From the NCBI GenBank assembly GCA_018857735.1, contig JABMCL010001586.1, positions 310,001-374,000 of the forward strand: 64,000 nt of DNA, written 5' to 3'. Of the stretch, positions 1 through 11,245 are shown piece after piece. This DNA is from Alviniconcha marisindica (lineage: Eukaryota; Mollusca; Gastropoda; Provannidae). The position numbers and the translations under genes are program-made. How positions within the stretch are numbered: position 1 is the first letter of the stretch; every line of letters starts with the position of its first letter. The notes under the pieces are model-generated. The model saw nothing but the letters and a program-made list of their open reading frames with translations. It was not told the origin of the DNA and searched no databases.

Positions 1-935
1 ACACAGGGAGAGGGGGGGGGGAGGGGAGAGAAAAGAAGCTGCGCACACAGGGAGAGAGGGGAGAGAGAGGAGAAATGGAAGCTGACGCCACACAGGGAGA
101 GAGGGGGGGGGGGAGGGAAGAGAGAGAGAAATGGAAGCTGACGCCACACAGGGAGAGAGAAGGGGGGAGAGAGAGAAATGGAAGCTGACGCCACATAGGG
201 AAGAGAGAGGGGGGGGAGGGAAGAGAGAGAGAAATGGAAGTTGACGCCACACAGGGAGAGGGGGGGAGAGAAATGGAAGTTGACGCCACACAGGGAGAGG
301 GGGGGAGAGAAATGGAAGCTGACGCACACAGGAGAGATGGGGGGGGGGGGGGGGAGAGACAGAAATGGAAGCTGACGCACACAGGGAGAGAGGGGGGAGA
401 CAGAAATGGAGTGACGCAACGGGGAGAGAGGGGGGAGAGAGGGGGGGAGAGAGAGAGAGAGAGAGAGAAATTGAAGCTGACGACACAGGAGAGAGAGAGG
501 GGGGGAGAGAGAGAGAAATGAAGATGAGCACACAGGGGTGTGGGGGGGGGGGGGAGAGAAGGAAATGGAAGATGACGCACACAGGGAGAGAGGTGGGGGA
601 GAGAAGAAATGGAAGATGACGCCACACAGGAAGAGAAGGGGGGGGGGGGGAGAGGGGAGAGAGAAATGAAGCTGACGCACACAGGGAGAGAGGGGGGAGG
701 GGAGAAAGAGAAATGGAAGCTGACGCCACACAGGGAGAGAGAGGGTGGGGGAGAGAGAGAGAGAGAGAGAGAAATGGAAGCTGAAGCCACACAGGGAGAG
801 AGAGGGTGGGAGAGAGAGAGAGAGAAAAAAAAATTGGAAGCTGACGCCACACGGGGAGAGAGGGGGGGGGGAGAGAGAAATGGAAGCTGACGCCACACAG
901 GGAGGGGGGGGGGAGAGAGAGAGAGAAAGCTGACG
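1..935. repeat. Purine-rich minisatellite (GA/G-rich)
   Basis: Degenerate tandem repeat of roughly 45-60 bp. Each unit carries a core like gaaatggaagctgacgcc, then acacagggagag, then a variable run of G and GA. The strand is almost pure purine. Open frames across it are stop-free repeat read-through (Glu/Arg/Gly-rich) and are not genes. The array runs off the left edge. The strong strand asymmetry could favour triplex or quadruplex structure; that is inference. Confidence 0.9.
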
Positions 936-1288
936 CCAAAAGAAAGAAAAAATATTTTTTGTTATGTCTTTATTCTCTATGACGAACGAAGAATGGCAGC
1001 CTGACGATAGACGTCAGCTTTAGAACACAAGATAATAATACTTTATTAGTCCTTGAGAACACAAGACAATCATACTTTATTAGTCCTTTAGAACACAAGA
1101 CAATAATACTTTATTACTCCTTGAAAAAGAACTGCAGTTGTCTGCCTTGGACAAATAACAACAAGTACATACGTAAGTAAATACTGGATATACAGTTTCA
1201 CAAGTGAGAAGTAAGAAGAAAATACAGTTGCAATCACAATGATGCCCGTATTGTTCACACAAATACTAGTTGACATACCCTTAAGTAA

Positions 1289-1440
<152 letters not shown>

Positions 1441-2513
1441 CTCAACTGTGTCTTCTCAACAAAAACAGAAAACACGTCCAGGCTAAAAGGCACTTAAAAT
1501 CACTATAAAATATATCCACAATGGTTCCTCGCATGCATCATCACATAAATTATGCTTAAAAATGAGAAGTAAAAGGACTTCAAGAAATATTGCACTAGCA
1601 AGCAACATGCATCCCCAGATCAAGCCGTTAATATCAATATCGCAAAACTCACCGCCCACCCCCCCCCCCCCCACACACACACACACATACGCACTCACGC
1701 AAACGTACAAAGCATGTGCATACTGTCAGCAGATTGAATGGGAGAGTGAGGGTCAGCTGGTGGTTACAGACAGTGTCTGTCATGCGCCTGGTTGAATGTC
1801 CGTACGGCTTTCGGAATGAATGAATGCTTGAGGCGCGTTGCTTTTGTGAGGGGTACTCTCAACCTATCACTCCTGTCAAGAAGTCCAGAGTCAAACTCAG
1901 GACTCAAAGCATGTGTGTCGTCAGACAAAATCTTCATGAGTCGGTCGGTAAAGTGGTCTGTGACAGACTGACTCAAACGTTTCCTGCTGTCTGCCAATCA
2001 CTCCTCCAGCCTTTCTGGTGGTCTTTGCCAGCCTGTTCCTGTCCTGCTTTGAAGCATTCCCTCCCCAACAGACACAGCCATAGGTTAGAACATTGCTAAC
2101 AGTGGATAAGAAAAACACCTGCAGAATATCCTCACGCACTCTGAATGATCTAGGTTTTCTAAGACGAAAGAGACGAGAGTGGACTTTCTTGATGATTCAA
2201 TCGGTGTTTTCGTGCCAGACAAGTTTGTTGTCTATAACTAAGCCTAAATAACGGTATTTGTCCACCTGTTCAACAGCTTCTCCCTTGACCATGATTGGTT
2301 TGTAGTTTGGTTTCTTTCGTCTAAAATCTATGATCCTTTCCCTTGTCTTCCCCACATTCAATACAAGACAGTTTTTTTTCGCACCAATCAAGAAGTCTGT
2401 CAACTTCCTGTCGGTAGTGAGAGTCGTCATCGTTCGTGATCAGTCCTGTCAGTCCTGTGTCGTCAGCAAACTTGTCAGTCCGGCATGAGAACTCCTGCAG
2501 TCTGCAGTGTACA

Positions 2514-2572
2514 ATGAAAAAAGAAAGAAAGAAAGAAAGAAAGAAAAGGAAAAAGAAAGAAAGAAAAAAGGC
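2514..2572. repeat. (GAAA)n microsatellite inside LINE A
   Basis: Run of gaaa units on the plus strand (ttTC on the LINE strand) lying between the GAPQG and FADD segments of the LINE A reverse transcriptase. It replaces the residues that should join them, so it expanded in, or replaced part of, the dead coding frame. Confidence 0.9.
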
Positions 2573-3174
2573 GACAATACAGTCCCTTGGGGAGCGCCAG
2601 AGTTGGTGAGCATGCAAACAGTTTCATTTCTTTCTTTAGACCGGGTCGTTGTTTTTCGACGCATAGACAAGGCAAGGGGTGGACTGGCACGTTTTACACT
2701 CGGCAAAAGCTCGATTAAAGTCACCTTCTCAAGTGGGACTCTTCAAACGAAATCTTGTATTTACGATGTTCACTTATGTGGGGCAGAGAAACGAGTCTGC
2801 AATCTCACAGTGCTCGCCGTTGTAGACAGTTCCGGTTAAGACATTGAAACACAGCTGTGTACAAACGAATTTATAAAAGGACCTTTGGCTATTGGTCAAC
2901 TGGAGGTAGATCACACACAAACATACACACGCGGGAAAAGAGAAAAGGATCACTTTTTTTCCGGCCGCGTGTGTATGTGTGTGTGCGTGTGTGCGTGCGT
3001 GCGTGAGTGCGTGCGTGCGCGTGCATGTTTGTGCGCATGTGAAAACACGACTATGTTTAAATCACACTGTATGCCTGCCAGATGTCACAAAACAAGCAAA
3101 CACGACTATTTTCAGACCACACTGACCACTGTACACCTGTTAAATACAAGAAACCATGCAAATAGAACTATGGT

Positions 3175-4545
3175 TAGAATGTATGTATGAAGAGAGCGAG
3201 AAGGACAGTAGAGATAAAGCAACTCAGAGAGGAATGGAGGAGCTGTACCAGAGACAATGTTGAAGCAGACGAGAGCTATATTGTAGATTGGAGATCGTAA
3301 ATGGGTGATGTGGGCAGATTTAGGAGCTTTGCAGATGAGGCGAGCTGAACAATTCATCACTTTTAATTTTATCAAGGAGAACCTGAGGAGGGTCGGCAAG
3401 TAGAACATTACAATAATCAAGCCTAGAGAGAACAAGAGAGGAAACGAGAGTTTTGGTGGCTTCAAAGATACTGTCGGACTGAATCGATCCGCCTGATCTC
3501 CAGGTAAGCAAGTTGACAGAGTTTGTTCACCTGTTCCTTCAATGCAAGCTGGCTGTCAAAAATGACAGTAACGTTACGAGCTGCATTGGAAAATGGGCTG
3601 TCACCCTGACCCACACATAGTGCAGAAGGAAGATCAGTTCCAGGAGCGGAGCCTATCAGAAGGATCTCTGTTCTGTCGTCATAGTAACTAAAGTTTATTC
3701 TGAACTATACAGGCCATCACGTCTGAAACGCAGGATTCGATGGTCCGTGCGAGAGCGAATGCTTGAGAAGGAGAATCAGATTTGTACAGTTCACTATCAT
3801 CAGCAAACATGTGATGAGAGACAGAGTGGTGACTAATTACATCAGAAAGAGGCTGAGTAAACAAAATGAAAAGAACTGGTCGCAGGACGGAGCCCTGGGG
3901 GACTCCACAAGTCAGAAGCGAAGGAGAGGATTTTACTTCATTCACAGTTACTACTTGTGTCCTGCCCTACAGGTAAGAACCGAAGAAGAACAAAGCACGA
4001 TCCGAAGAAGAATAAAGCAAGGTCACAAATATCGAAAGTGTTTTCAGGGCGAGTCAGAAGATCGATAGTGTCGAAGGCAGCACTCAGATCCAGAAGAGTC
4101 AGCATGGAGACAGAGCCAGGATGAGTCTGAAGCAGTCAGGAGGTCATTAAAAACACGAAGGAGAGCTGTCTCAGCACTGTGTTTTGGGCGATAAGCTGAC
4201 TGGAAGGTGTGCCAAAGATTGTTTTGATCCAGATAACAAAGAAGTTGGTCAAGAACAATTTTCTCAATAAGTTTGGATACAAAGGACAGATATAAAACAG
4301 GCCTAAGTTTTTAAGCACATTTGGGTTGGGAGAGGTCTTTTTCAAAATGGGTTTGACTATGGCTGTGTTCATACAGGAAGGAAAGATGCCGGTCGACAAG
4401 GACCGGTTTACAATGGCAATGAGCAGAGGAACAATCTCGTTAGAACATTCAAACAGTAAAGACGTTGGAATCGGGTCTAGAACACATGTTTTAGGAGACA
4501 TTTGTTTCAAGAACTTCACACAGTTTCATTGGTGACTCTCTCAAG
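3175..4545 (-). mobile_element. Broken non-LTR retrotransposon (LINE B), CR1/L2-like
   Basis: Minus-strand frames give, in order from 4.5 kb down: an RT N-terminal part with LDPIPTSLLFECSNEIVPLL and NRSLSTGIFP; a middle part with CGVPQGSVLRPVLFILFTQP and HHMFADDSELY (RT catalytic motif, about 3690-3945); then LVLSRLDYCNVLLADPPQVL (about 3320-3511); then SARLICKAPKSAHITHL and FNIVSGTAPPFLSELL (about 3200-3400). This is the typical colinear order of the RT and C-terminal region in CR1/L2-group LINEs. Several frameshifts separate the pieces, so it is dead. It differs in sequence from LINE A. Confidence 0.9.
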
Positions 4546-4914
4546 TCCACATAAGAGTGTACCAGAGAAATGACGCTCCCTAAGACTGTGCGAAGGGGAT
4601 GAACAACATGGCTGTCAATGGAATCACGGATTTGGTGAACCTTGTTGACAAAAGAAGACCAGTAGAAGCTGATCGACGGGGACGGCAGACGGCAGTGGGG
4701 TGGGTATGATCTTGCCTATTAGATTGTTGGTTAGTTTGTACAGTTCCTTGACAGTTGAGCTGGTGGACACTTTAGCACTGTAAAAGTACATGTAAATGTT
4801 TAGTTGTTGTTCGAATTCCACGTGTGGCACCCACGTTTTCCTTTAAATGGAATAAAGAGGTAATTGATTTGACTTGACATTTACAACTGATATAAAATAC
4901 ACAAGTGCAACAGA

Positions 4915-5310
4915 CGCATTGATTCAGCCATTGAGGCTGCAAACATATATTTTCAACCACTGAGGCTGCGAACACAGATTTTCAAACCCGAGGCTGCAAA
5001 CAGATTTTCAACCACTGAGGCTGCATTCACAGATGTTTTTGAAAACCTGAGGCTGCAAACGTGCACTTCGGCAGAAATCACTTAAAAATTACTTTCAGTG
5101 GGAAAAAATTTCAACCATTGCGGCTGCAAGCACAGATTTACAACCCCGAGGCTGCAAACATAGATTTTTTACCACTGAAGCCAAAAACTGATTTTCAAGC
5201 ACGGCGGCGAAAAACACAGATTTTCAATTACTGCGGCTGCAAACAGAGTTTGTTTTTAGTCCAAAAATGAGGCTGCAAACAGAGATTTTCAACAACTAGG
5301 GTTGTAAACA
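4915..5310 (+). repeat. Degenerate ~30-35 bp minisatellite (gaggctgcaaac)
   Basis: About eleven divergent units, each with a core like actgaggctgcaaacaca followed by gattttcaa. Spacing varies and units have drifted, so this is an older array than most in the window. No coding support. Confidence 0.85.
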
Positions 5311-5379
5311 TGCACACAGTGATTACGTTGGTAGCTGCGACGGTTGGAGGCAGTTTTCCAGACACTTGTCAGTTAGTTT

Positions 5380-5675
5380 TGCAGTGTCGGAACCATGGAC
5401 CATGGTTGGAACTGCCTCTCCGTGAGCCGGTGGGGCCCAGCTGTAAGGCGATAGGCTGGTAAGTGAAGGGACCTCGGTTCGAATCCGCTTCGGCTTTCCT
5501 TTCTCTTCAAACTGAAGTTGTGGTCTGTGGACACTGTCTTGTGACTTTGTCCCTCACAGTTATGAAACATTAAAATGGCTCTCCATACCCCTTTCCCCCC
5601 TTCTCCCCGTCCCTAATAAGCCTTATAGTTTCTGTGGACATTAAGCACCGTGTTTTCTATTTATTCTCTTTTTCT
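5380..5675 (+). mobile_element. tRNA-derived SINE (family 1)
   Basis: The head has Pol III-like internal boxes: an A-box-like stretch around gctgtaaggcgataggctgg and a clear B box, ggttcgaatcc, near 5476. The body contains gtctgtggacactgtcttgtg and a 3' tail ending in taataagccttatagtttct and tggacattaagcaccgtg. The same body and tail recur at 38640-38872, and tail pieces recur at 46430-46490 and 20405-20465, which supports a dispersed SINE family with a conserved 3' end. Confidence 0.8.
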
Positions 5676-5786
5676 TCCACCTCTATTTAGTCTTTCTTCT
5701 ATTTTTAGTCGGGCCGGTAAATGCCCGTCTCCCCGATGGAAGGGCACGACGTCCCTGGTTTCTGGCGGGACTGAGTCGAGTCAGCG

Positions 5787-5880
5787 CCACCCGAGTCAGT
5801 GCCGTAACTGACTGCGGTGACTGCCAGACCGCGCCACCCGAGTCAGTGCCGTAACTGACTGCGGTGACTGCCAGACCGTG
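5787..5880. repeat. Two-copy 47-bp direct repeat
   Basis: Two nearly identical adjacent copies of a unit starting gccacccgagtcagtgccgt and including actgactgcggtgactgcca. Surrounding sequence is GC-rich. No gene is seen here. Confidence 0.9.
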
Positions 5881-6659
5881 TCGGATCAGTTGAGTCACTG
5901 AGTGTCAGCCGCGGCCGGTATGGTCAGTGTCACTGGTGCCCAGTATCAGTGGCGGCCATTCGATCATCGGTTAAAGCGACGTTTTGCCGTACAGCCGACA
6001 GCTCACTATTGTCAGTCGCCGGGGTGCCGCCGCTGTGTGTCAGCTGTCAGCCAAGTGAATTAGGGGAGACCGGGGCAGGTTGAGCCAGGGGGCAGGTTGA
6101 TACACTCAAGAACTCAGCCGTTACCCACATTTTTGCGCCGTTTCTTTTCCACGAGCAAACAGATCTACGTCTGGCATCATGTCTGAGCTGGAACAGTACC
6201 ACGTGTTTTGAGCTGGAAGACAAAACCTGTGTTTTGCTACCGTAAGTAAATTTTTGACTATCTGTTCTGATCGGCTATATAGAAGAAATATGTTTTGTCA
6301 GATGAACTTGATATGCACTACGCTGTAAGCTAATCCGTTTTGAAAGTTTGTGGATGTGTAATTTAGTTTCAATGTGCTGTCAAATTCCTGTACTCAACAT
6401 TTTCAGGCAGGCACCCAGCCCGGGGCAGGTTGAGACGGGGCAGGTTGAGACGGGGTAGCTTGAGACACTGTCTCAACCTGCCCGGCTTGTCTCAACCTGC
6501 CCCAGCATGTTGTGTCAACCTGCCCCAACTGATTTCGCATGATTTGGTGCATAATTATATATTGCAGACAATGTTTTGTTGTTATTTTGATTTTATGTTA
6601 CTCGCATTACTAGAAGCATTACAGTGGTCATTTAACTATAAAATTAATGTAGTAATTAA

Positions 6660-6895
6660 CTGACCTCCGCATTGGAGGTTTATGTTTTTGCCGGCGTTGG
6701 TTTGTTTGTTTCTTTGTCTGTCTGTCTGTCTGTGTCTGTCTGTCTGTCTGTCTATACGCAAGATTGTGGAGAGGTTGGCCATGGGACCAGGACCAGTCGA
6801 TTCAATTTTAGGAGGGATCCGATTGTTATAACAGAGCGGAAACCATGGGGCGGAGGTTTGCACTCTCTGGGAGCGATTTCTAGTTATATTTGATG
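6660..6895. mobile_element. Nested interspersed repeat with (TCTG)n
   Basis: Block starting with a small stem-loop (acctccgcattggaggttt), followed by a tttg / tctg microsatellite (about 6702-6755) and ending near cggaggtttgcactctctgg. This structure resembles a short repeat common in invertebrate genomes. It is probably nested inside the pogo-like element. I cannot assign a class. Confidence 0.55.
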
Positions 6896-7068
6896 TTGTT
6901 ACTAAAAGTTTTTCATTTGCAAATGATCATGTGCTTTCATTTTTCCTGCATTATATGCAGTGCAAAGAGAGAACACTGTGGTATGTCAGTGCCATTGAAA
7001 ACAAATAATGAGCATGTGATAGAATTGATTCGGTATCCAGTAAGTGTTATTCTTTTTAATTATCCCAG

Positions 7069-7254
7069 ATGGTCAGGAAATACAAGAGGAAGACCAGTCG
7101 AGCTGAGAACAGCACAGAGAATCTACCCACGCCTTCCACCCAACGAGCAGTTAAACCAGCTACACTTACCCGACCTACCATGGATCCCACTCCACCTAAC
7201 CAGTTTACAGCACAGATGATCCAGCATCAGATCCACCGTGAATCTATTGCTTAG
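7069..7254 (+). pseudogene. Truncated pogo-type transposase N-terminus
   Basis: 61-residue frame starting MVRKYKRKTSRAEN and ending IHRESIA before a stop. The first residues resemble the canonical start of pogo/Tigger-type helix-turn-helix transposases, where the motif precedes the psq-like DNA-binding fold. The rest is rich in Thr/Pro/Gln and shows no catalytic domain. It lies between the ends of a TA-flanked element, which supports the reading. Only about 60 residues of a protein usually several hundred long remain. A short exon is also possible if splicing joins it to lost sequence. Confidence 0.5.
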
Positions 7255-7312
7255 GGCCCTATTATAAATGACGTCCGAGCGAGAACTGGATACAGTGTAA
7301 AATCTGCCCCTT

Positions 7313-8268
7313 GTGGAGTCATGAGGAGTGTGCAGACATTGGCACAGTCATGAGGAGTGTGCAGACATTGGCACAGTCATGAGGAGTGTGCAGACATTGG
7401 CACAGTCGTGAGGAGTGTGCAGACATTGGCACAGACTGAGGAGTGTCAGACACTGGCACAATCATGAGCAGTGTGCAGACATTGGCACAGTCATGAGGAG
7501 TGTGCAGACATTGGCACAGACGTGAGGAGTGTGCAGACACTGGCACAGTCATGAGCAGTGTGCAGACATTGGCACAGTCATGAGCAGTGTGCAGACATTG
7601 GCACAGACGTGAGGAGTGTGCAGACATTGGCACAGACGTGAGGAGTGTGCAGACACTGGCACAGTCATGAGCAGTGTGCAGACATTGGCACAGACGTGAG
7701 GAGTGTGCAGACATTGGCACAGACGTGAGGAGTGTGCAGACATTGGCACAGACGTGAGGAGTGTGCAGACACTGGCACAGTCATGAGCAATGTGCAGACA
7801 CTGGCACAGTCATGAGGAGTGTGCAGACATTGGCACAGTCATGAGGAGTGTGCAGACATTGGCACAGTCATGAGGAGTGTGCAGACATTGGCAGTCATGA
7901 GGAGTGTGCAGACATTGGCACAGACGTGAGGAGTGTGCAGACATTGGCACAGCTGAGGAGTGTGCAGACATTGGCACAATGAGGAGTGTGCAGACATTGG
8001 CACAGACGTGAGGAGTGTGCAGACATTGGCACAGACGTGAGGAGTGTGCAGACATTGGCACAGACGTGAGGAGTGTGCAGACATTGGCACAGTCATGAGG
8101 AGTGTGTAGACATTGGCACAGTCATGAGGAGTGTGCAGACATTGGCACAGTCATGAGGAGTGTGCAGACATTGGCACAGTCATGAGGAGTGTGCAGACAT
8201 TGGCACAGTCATGAGGAGTGTGCAGAAATTGGCACAGACATGAGCAGTGTGCAGACATTGGCACAGGA
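7313..8268 (+). repeat. 29-bp minisatellite (gaggagtgtgcagacattgg)
   Basis: About 33 units of roughly 29 bp with core gaggagtgtgcagacattgg and a variable joint (cacagtcat or cacagacgt). Copies are contiguous with no unique spacers, so it is not a CRISPR array. A few units have small deletions. It lies inside the pogo-like element. The minus-strand Cys/His-rich frame across it is read-through. Confidence 0.95.
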
Positions 8269-8439
8269 CCTTTCTTCTCCTGTGACTTCTGCAAGTGACT
8301 CTTCTAGTCTGAAAAAGCACTTAAGATACCAGTATTTGTTTGTTTTCAAACAAGCGCAGTTTGTTTGCATGTATTTGTCTTTCTTGTTTTTCACACTGAG
8401 TGTTACAAGTGAACTTCATTTGGAGCCTTTCCATTTATT

Positions 8440-8725
8440 TCTAGTCCTTCTAGTCGTTTTGTACCTCTAGTCCTTCTAGTCGTTTTGTACCTCTAGTCCT
8501 TCTAGTTATTTTTACCTGCATGCAGTGTAAAGGAAACTTGTATCCTACGTCATTTGTCATAACTTGGGTGCTTGCCATAGCGTTTTGGGCCACTTTCGTC
8601 GGCACCTCAAACCATTACCGAGGGCTGTATCAGCCTGCCCCAGGGACGCTGTTGGGCCACTTTCGTCGGCACCTCAAACCATTACCGAGAGCTGTATCAG
8701 CCTGCCCCAGGGACGCTGTTGCTAT
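8440..8725. repeat. Short tandem duplications (24-bp and ~69-bp units)
   Basis: At 8440-8505, a unit containing gtccttctagtcgttttgta is repeated about 2.5 times. At 8586-8725, a unit of about 69 bp containing ccactttcgtcggcacctca and ending in agcctgccccagggacgctg is present twice. The second unit carries a variant (cagcctgcccc) of the terminal core of the surrounding element. Confidence 0.85.
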
Positions 8726-9252
8726 GTTGCAAAGAAGATTATATAACGTTGGTTTGTATATTTTGCTTTGATGATGAGGATTTCAAACTGTCAGTGTAAA
8801 AATGATTTCGCAAGCTCTGCACAGCAGGGCGAATGCAAGAGAATATTTGTTTTATTAAACATTTCATAATTTTTCAGGACTGTTTACTTTCAGTTTTGCT
8901 TGTTCTTTTCTTTCTTTGGTCCATCTGTGTGTTTTGTATGCACATTTTGTAGTAATCGTTTACAACCATACATATTTTGCTGATAAAGCTTTCTCTCTTT
9001 CCTATGCATTCTACATGTTAGTATCACGATAATTTCAGTGAAATAGTCACTGTCTCAACCTGCCCCGATTTTGCCCTTTCAGCCTTCCCCGGATAAAACG
9101 GCACTAAAAAAGGCCATGAGTGCAGAACCAATTTACTTTTTTGCTTCCTTTTGCGGTTCAAAGCGTTGATTAATAATGTTCGTTTTATTTAAAAAAACTA
9201 ATTTGAAATCATGCTCTTTGATATCACATGTCTGAGAACAAATGAAAAAGCG

Positions 9253-10270
9253 GTGTCTCGACCTGCCCCGTTTTTGTCTCCACCTGCCCCAAGGGGTGTA
9301 TCAACCTGCCCCGTCCTTGTCTCCACCTGCCCCAAGGGGTGTATCAACCTGCCCCAAGGGGTGTATCAACCTGCCCCAAGGGGTGTATCAACCTGCCCCG
9401 TCCTTGTCTCCACCTGCCCCAAGGGGTGTATCAACCTGCCCCGTCCTTGTCTCCACCTGCCCCAAGGGGTGTATCAACCTGCCCCGTCCTTGTCTCCACC
9501 TGCCCCAAGGGGTGTATCAACCTGCCCCGTCCTTGTCTCCACCTGCCCCAAGGGGTGTATCAACCAGCCCCGTCCTTGTCTCCACCTGCCCCAAGGGGTG
9601 TATCAACCTGCCCCGTCCTTGTCTCCACCTGCCCCAAGGGGTGTATCAACCTGCCCCGTCCTTGTCTCCACCTGCCCCAAGGGGTGTATCAACCTGCCCC
9701 GTCCTTGTCTCCACCTGCCCCAAGGGGTGTATCAACCTGCCCCGTCCTTGTCTCCACCTGCCCCAAGGGGTGTATCAACCTGCCCCAAGGGGTATCAACC
9801 TGCCCCAAGGGGTGTATCAACCTGCCCCAAGGGGTATCAACCTGCCCCAAGGGGTATCAACCTGCCCCAAGGGGTGTATCAACCTGCCCCAAGGGGTATC
9901 AACCTGCCCCAAGGGGTGTATCAACCTGCCCCGTCCTTGTCTCAACCTACCCCAAGGCGGCGGGTGTATCAACCTGCCCCGTCCTTGTCTCTACCTGCCC
10001 CAAGGGGTGTATCAACCTGCCCCGTCCTTGTCTCAACCTACCCCAAGGCGGCGGGTGTATCAACCTGCCCCGTCCTTGTCTCTACCTGCCCCAAGGGGTG
10101 TATCAACCTGCCCCGTCCTTGTCTCAACCTACCCCAAGGCGGCCGGTGTATCAACCTGCCCCGTCCTTGTCTCTACCTGCCCCAAGGGGTGTATCAACCT
10201 GCCCCGTCCTTGTCTCAACCTACCCCAAGGCGGCCGGTGTATCAACCTGCCCCGTCCTTGTCTCAGCTCA
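9253..10270 (+). repeat. Composite minisatellite built from the pogo-like terminal core
   Basis: About 45 half-units of roughly 18-23 bp, all versions of (g)tatcaacctgcccc or gtctccacctgcccc joined by aaggggt or gtccttgt. They form higher-order units of about 43 bp, with a late variant containing aaggcggcgggt. The core is the same as the terminal inverted repeat of the 6063-10466 element. All three plus frames are open (Pro/Cys-rich, up to 380 codons), but this is repeat read-through with no sign of a gene. Confidence 0.95.
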
Positions 10271-10704
10271 GTGCCCCGCAATTTGGACAATTATTGTGCC
10301 AAATTTATATGTTTAGACTTTATTTTGTGTTTTTAAAGTTCATAAACAAATAAAGTTAATTTTGAAACTAACTGGCAGGAATAGTCGTGGTAGTTCAAGT
10401 TGTGTGTAAGAATCAGTGATAATAAAATAAAGTGAAGAACTGTTGTCTCAACCTGCCCCGCCGGTCTACGTACTGCTGATGGTGAAATTTCCTTAAAAAA
10501 CAATGAAACAATGAAACAAAAACAACCCAAAACAAAAACGAACAAACAAACAAGAAGAACACACACACACACGCACCGGCACAAAACCAACATAACAGCC
10601 GGTCAACCAAAAGCGGCCGATACTCCATCTAATTTTTACTGTTTAACTGTTCTTCGTTGGTGCTTTGTAACTTGAAAAGTGGGAATAAAGAAAGAAAAAA
10701 ATAA

Positions 10705-10776
10705 TTCCCAAGCGGGGAATCGAACCCCGGCCGTCGCGGTGAGAGCGCGAAATCCTAACCACTAGACCACTTGGGA
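10705..10776 (-). tRNA. tRNA-Glu (anticodon CUC)
   Basis: The 72-nt minus-strand sequence folds fully. The acceptor stem tcccaag / cttggga is perfect, with discriminator A. The D arm contains the A box (tggtctagtgg). The anticodon stem tcgcg / cgcga is perfect, with loop ctctcac giving anticodon CUC. The T arm carries the B box ggttcgattcc. Length and layout match eukaryotic tRNA-Glu. A T run just downstream on the minus strand (at about 10692-10700) would terminate Pol III. The arms are intact and no SINE body follows, so this looks like a real gene. No CCA is encoded and no intron is present. Confidence 0.93.
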
Positions 10777-11245
10777 AGCTACCCAAATTTGTGCATTTGA
10801 ACATAATATCCTTCTGGTATGGTGCTGTACTGTTTTGCGGTAGTATGCATCCGGGATGTTTCAAAATGTCAGCCACCATCAGAACCACAGGCAAAATTGT
10901 TAGGCTGAAGATTACTGTCAGTTCAATCGAAATATGTATTTCATCACCCTGCTTCTCCACTGAACGTGCTGCCATCTAATCTGTAGCTCATTGAGTGTAG
11001 ACAGTGTAGCCGGATCTAGACCTACTGAAACGAACAGGGGACCAACAATGGAAGGTATCCGAACCGCTGAGAAAAGAAGAGGGAGAGGTTGAGGGCGATG
11101 TAATCGATTGTAATTACAGTTTTTAGGGCTGATTACTTTTTTATTTTCTCCTCCACCGACGTTGTTTTCAATAGGACAGTCCTTGGATCCATTTTTATTT
11201 TGTGACTGAGCAGCGTTAGAATAGGGGTGGGGGGGGGGGGGGGGA
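10777..11245. other. Inter-gene region, possible RECQL promoter
   Basis: Low-repeat sequence between the tRNA-Glu gene and the tentative first RECQL codon at 11048. No TATA box or other defined promoter element is recognised. An extended poly-G run ends the stretch at about 11229-11244. It is a candidate promoter only because of its position. Confidence 0.25.
11048..11054 (+). CDS. RECQL: Tentative first coding exon of RECQL (7 nt)
   Basis: The sequence aacaatggaag followed by gtatcc gives an ATG in good initiation context (A at -3, G at +4) and a possible donor after ATG GAA G. This leaves phase 1, which is what the exon at 13311 needs; joining would give Met-Glu-Asp-Phe. With it, the coding length of all placed exons is 2310 nt, an exact multiple of three. 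That consistency is weak evidence, and other upstream ATGs are possible. Confidence 0.3.

Larger units (their letters stand above)
6063..10466 (+). mobile_element. Pogo-like (Tc1/mariner superfamily) non-autonomous element with internal minisatellites
   Basis: Left end: TA then ggggagaccggggcaggttg. Right end, reverse complement: TA then gaccggcggggcaggttgag. The ends are thus imperfect inverted repeats flanked by TA, the target duplication of Tc1/mariner elements. The terminal core (ggggcaggttgaga or its complement) recurs inside in both orientations at about 6421-6455, 6468-6525, 9053 and 10443, and is massively amplified at 9253-10270. An ATG frame at 7069 starts MVRKYKRKT, resembling the N-terminus of pogo/Tigger/jerky-type DNA-binding domains. 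No DDE catalytic domain remains; minisatellites and a nested repeat occupy the body. Superfamily is inferred from the TA flanks and the N-terminal motif. Confidence 0.7.

Noticed and set aside
7313..8268. CRISPR-like regular array
   Set aside because: Units are contiguous without spacers, and the DNA is from an animal.
9211..10353. Three overlapping open frames of 325-380 codons, Pro/Cys-rich
   Set aside because: Stop-free minisatellite read in all frames, inside a transposable element. No start context, codon bias or family match.
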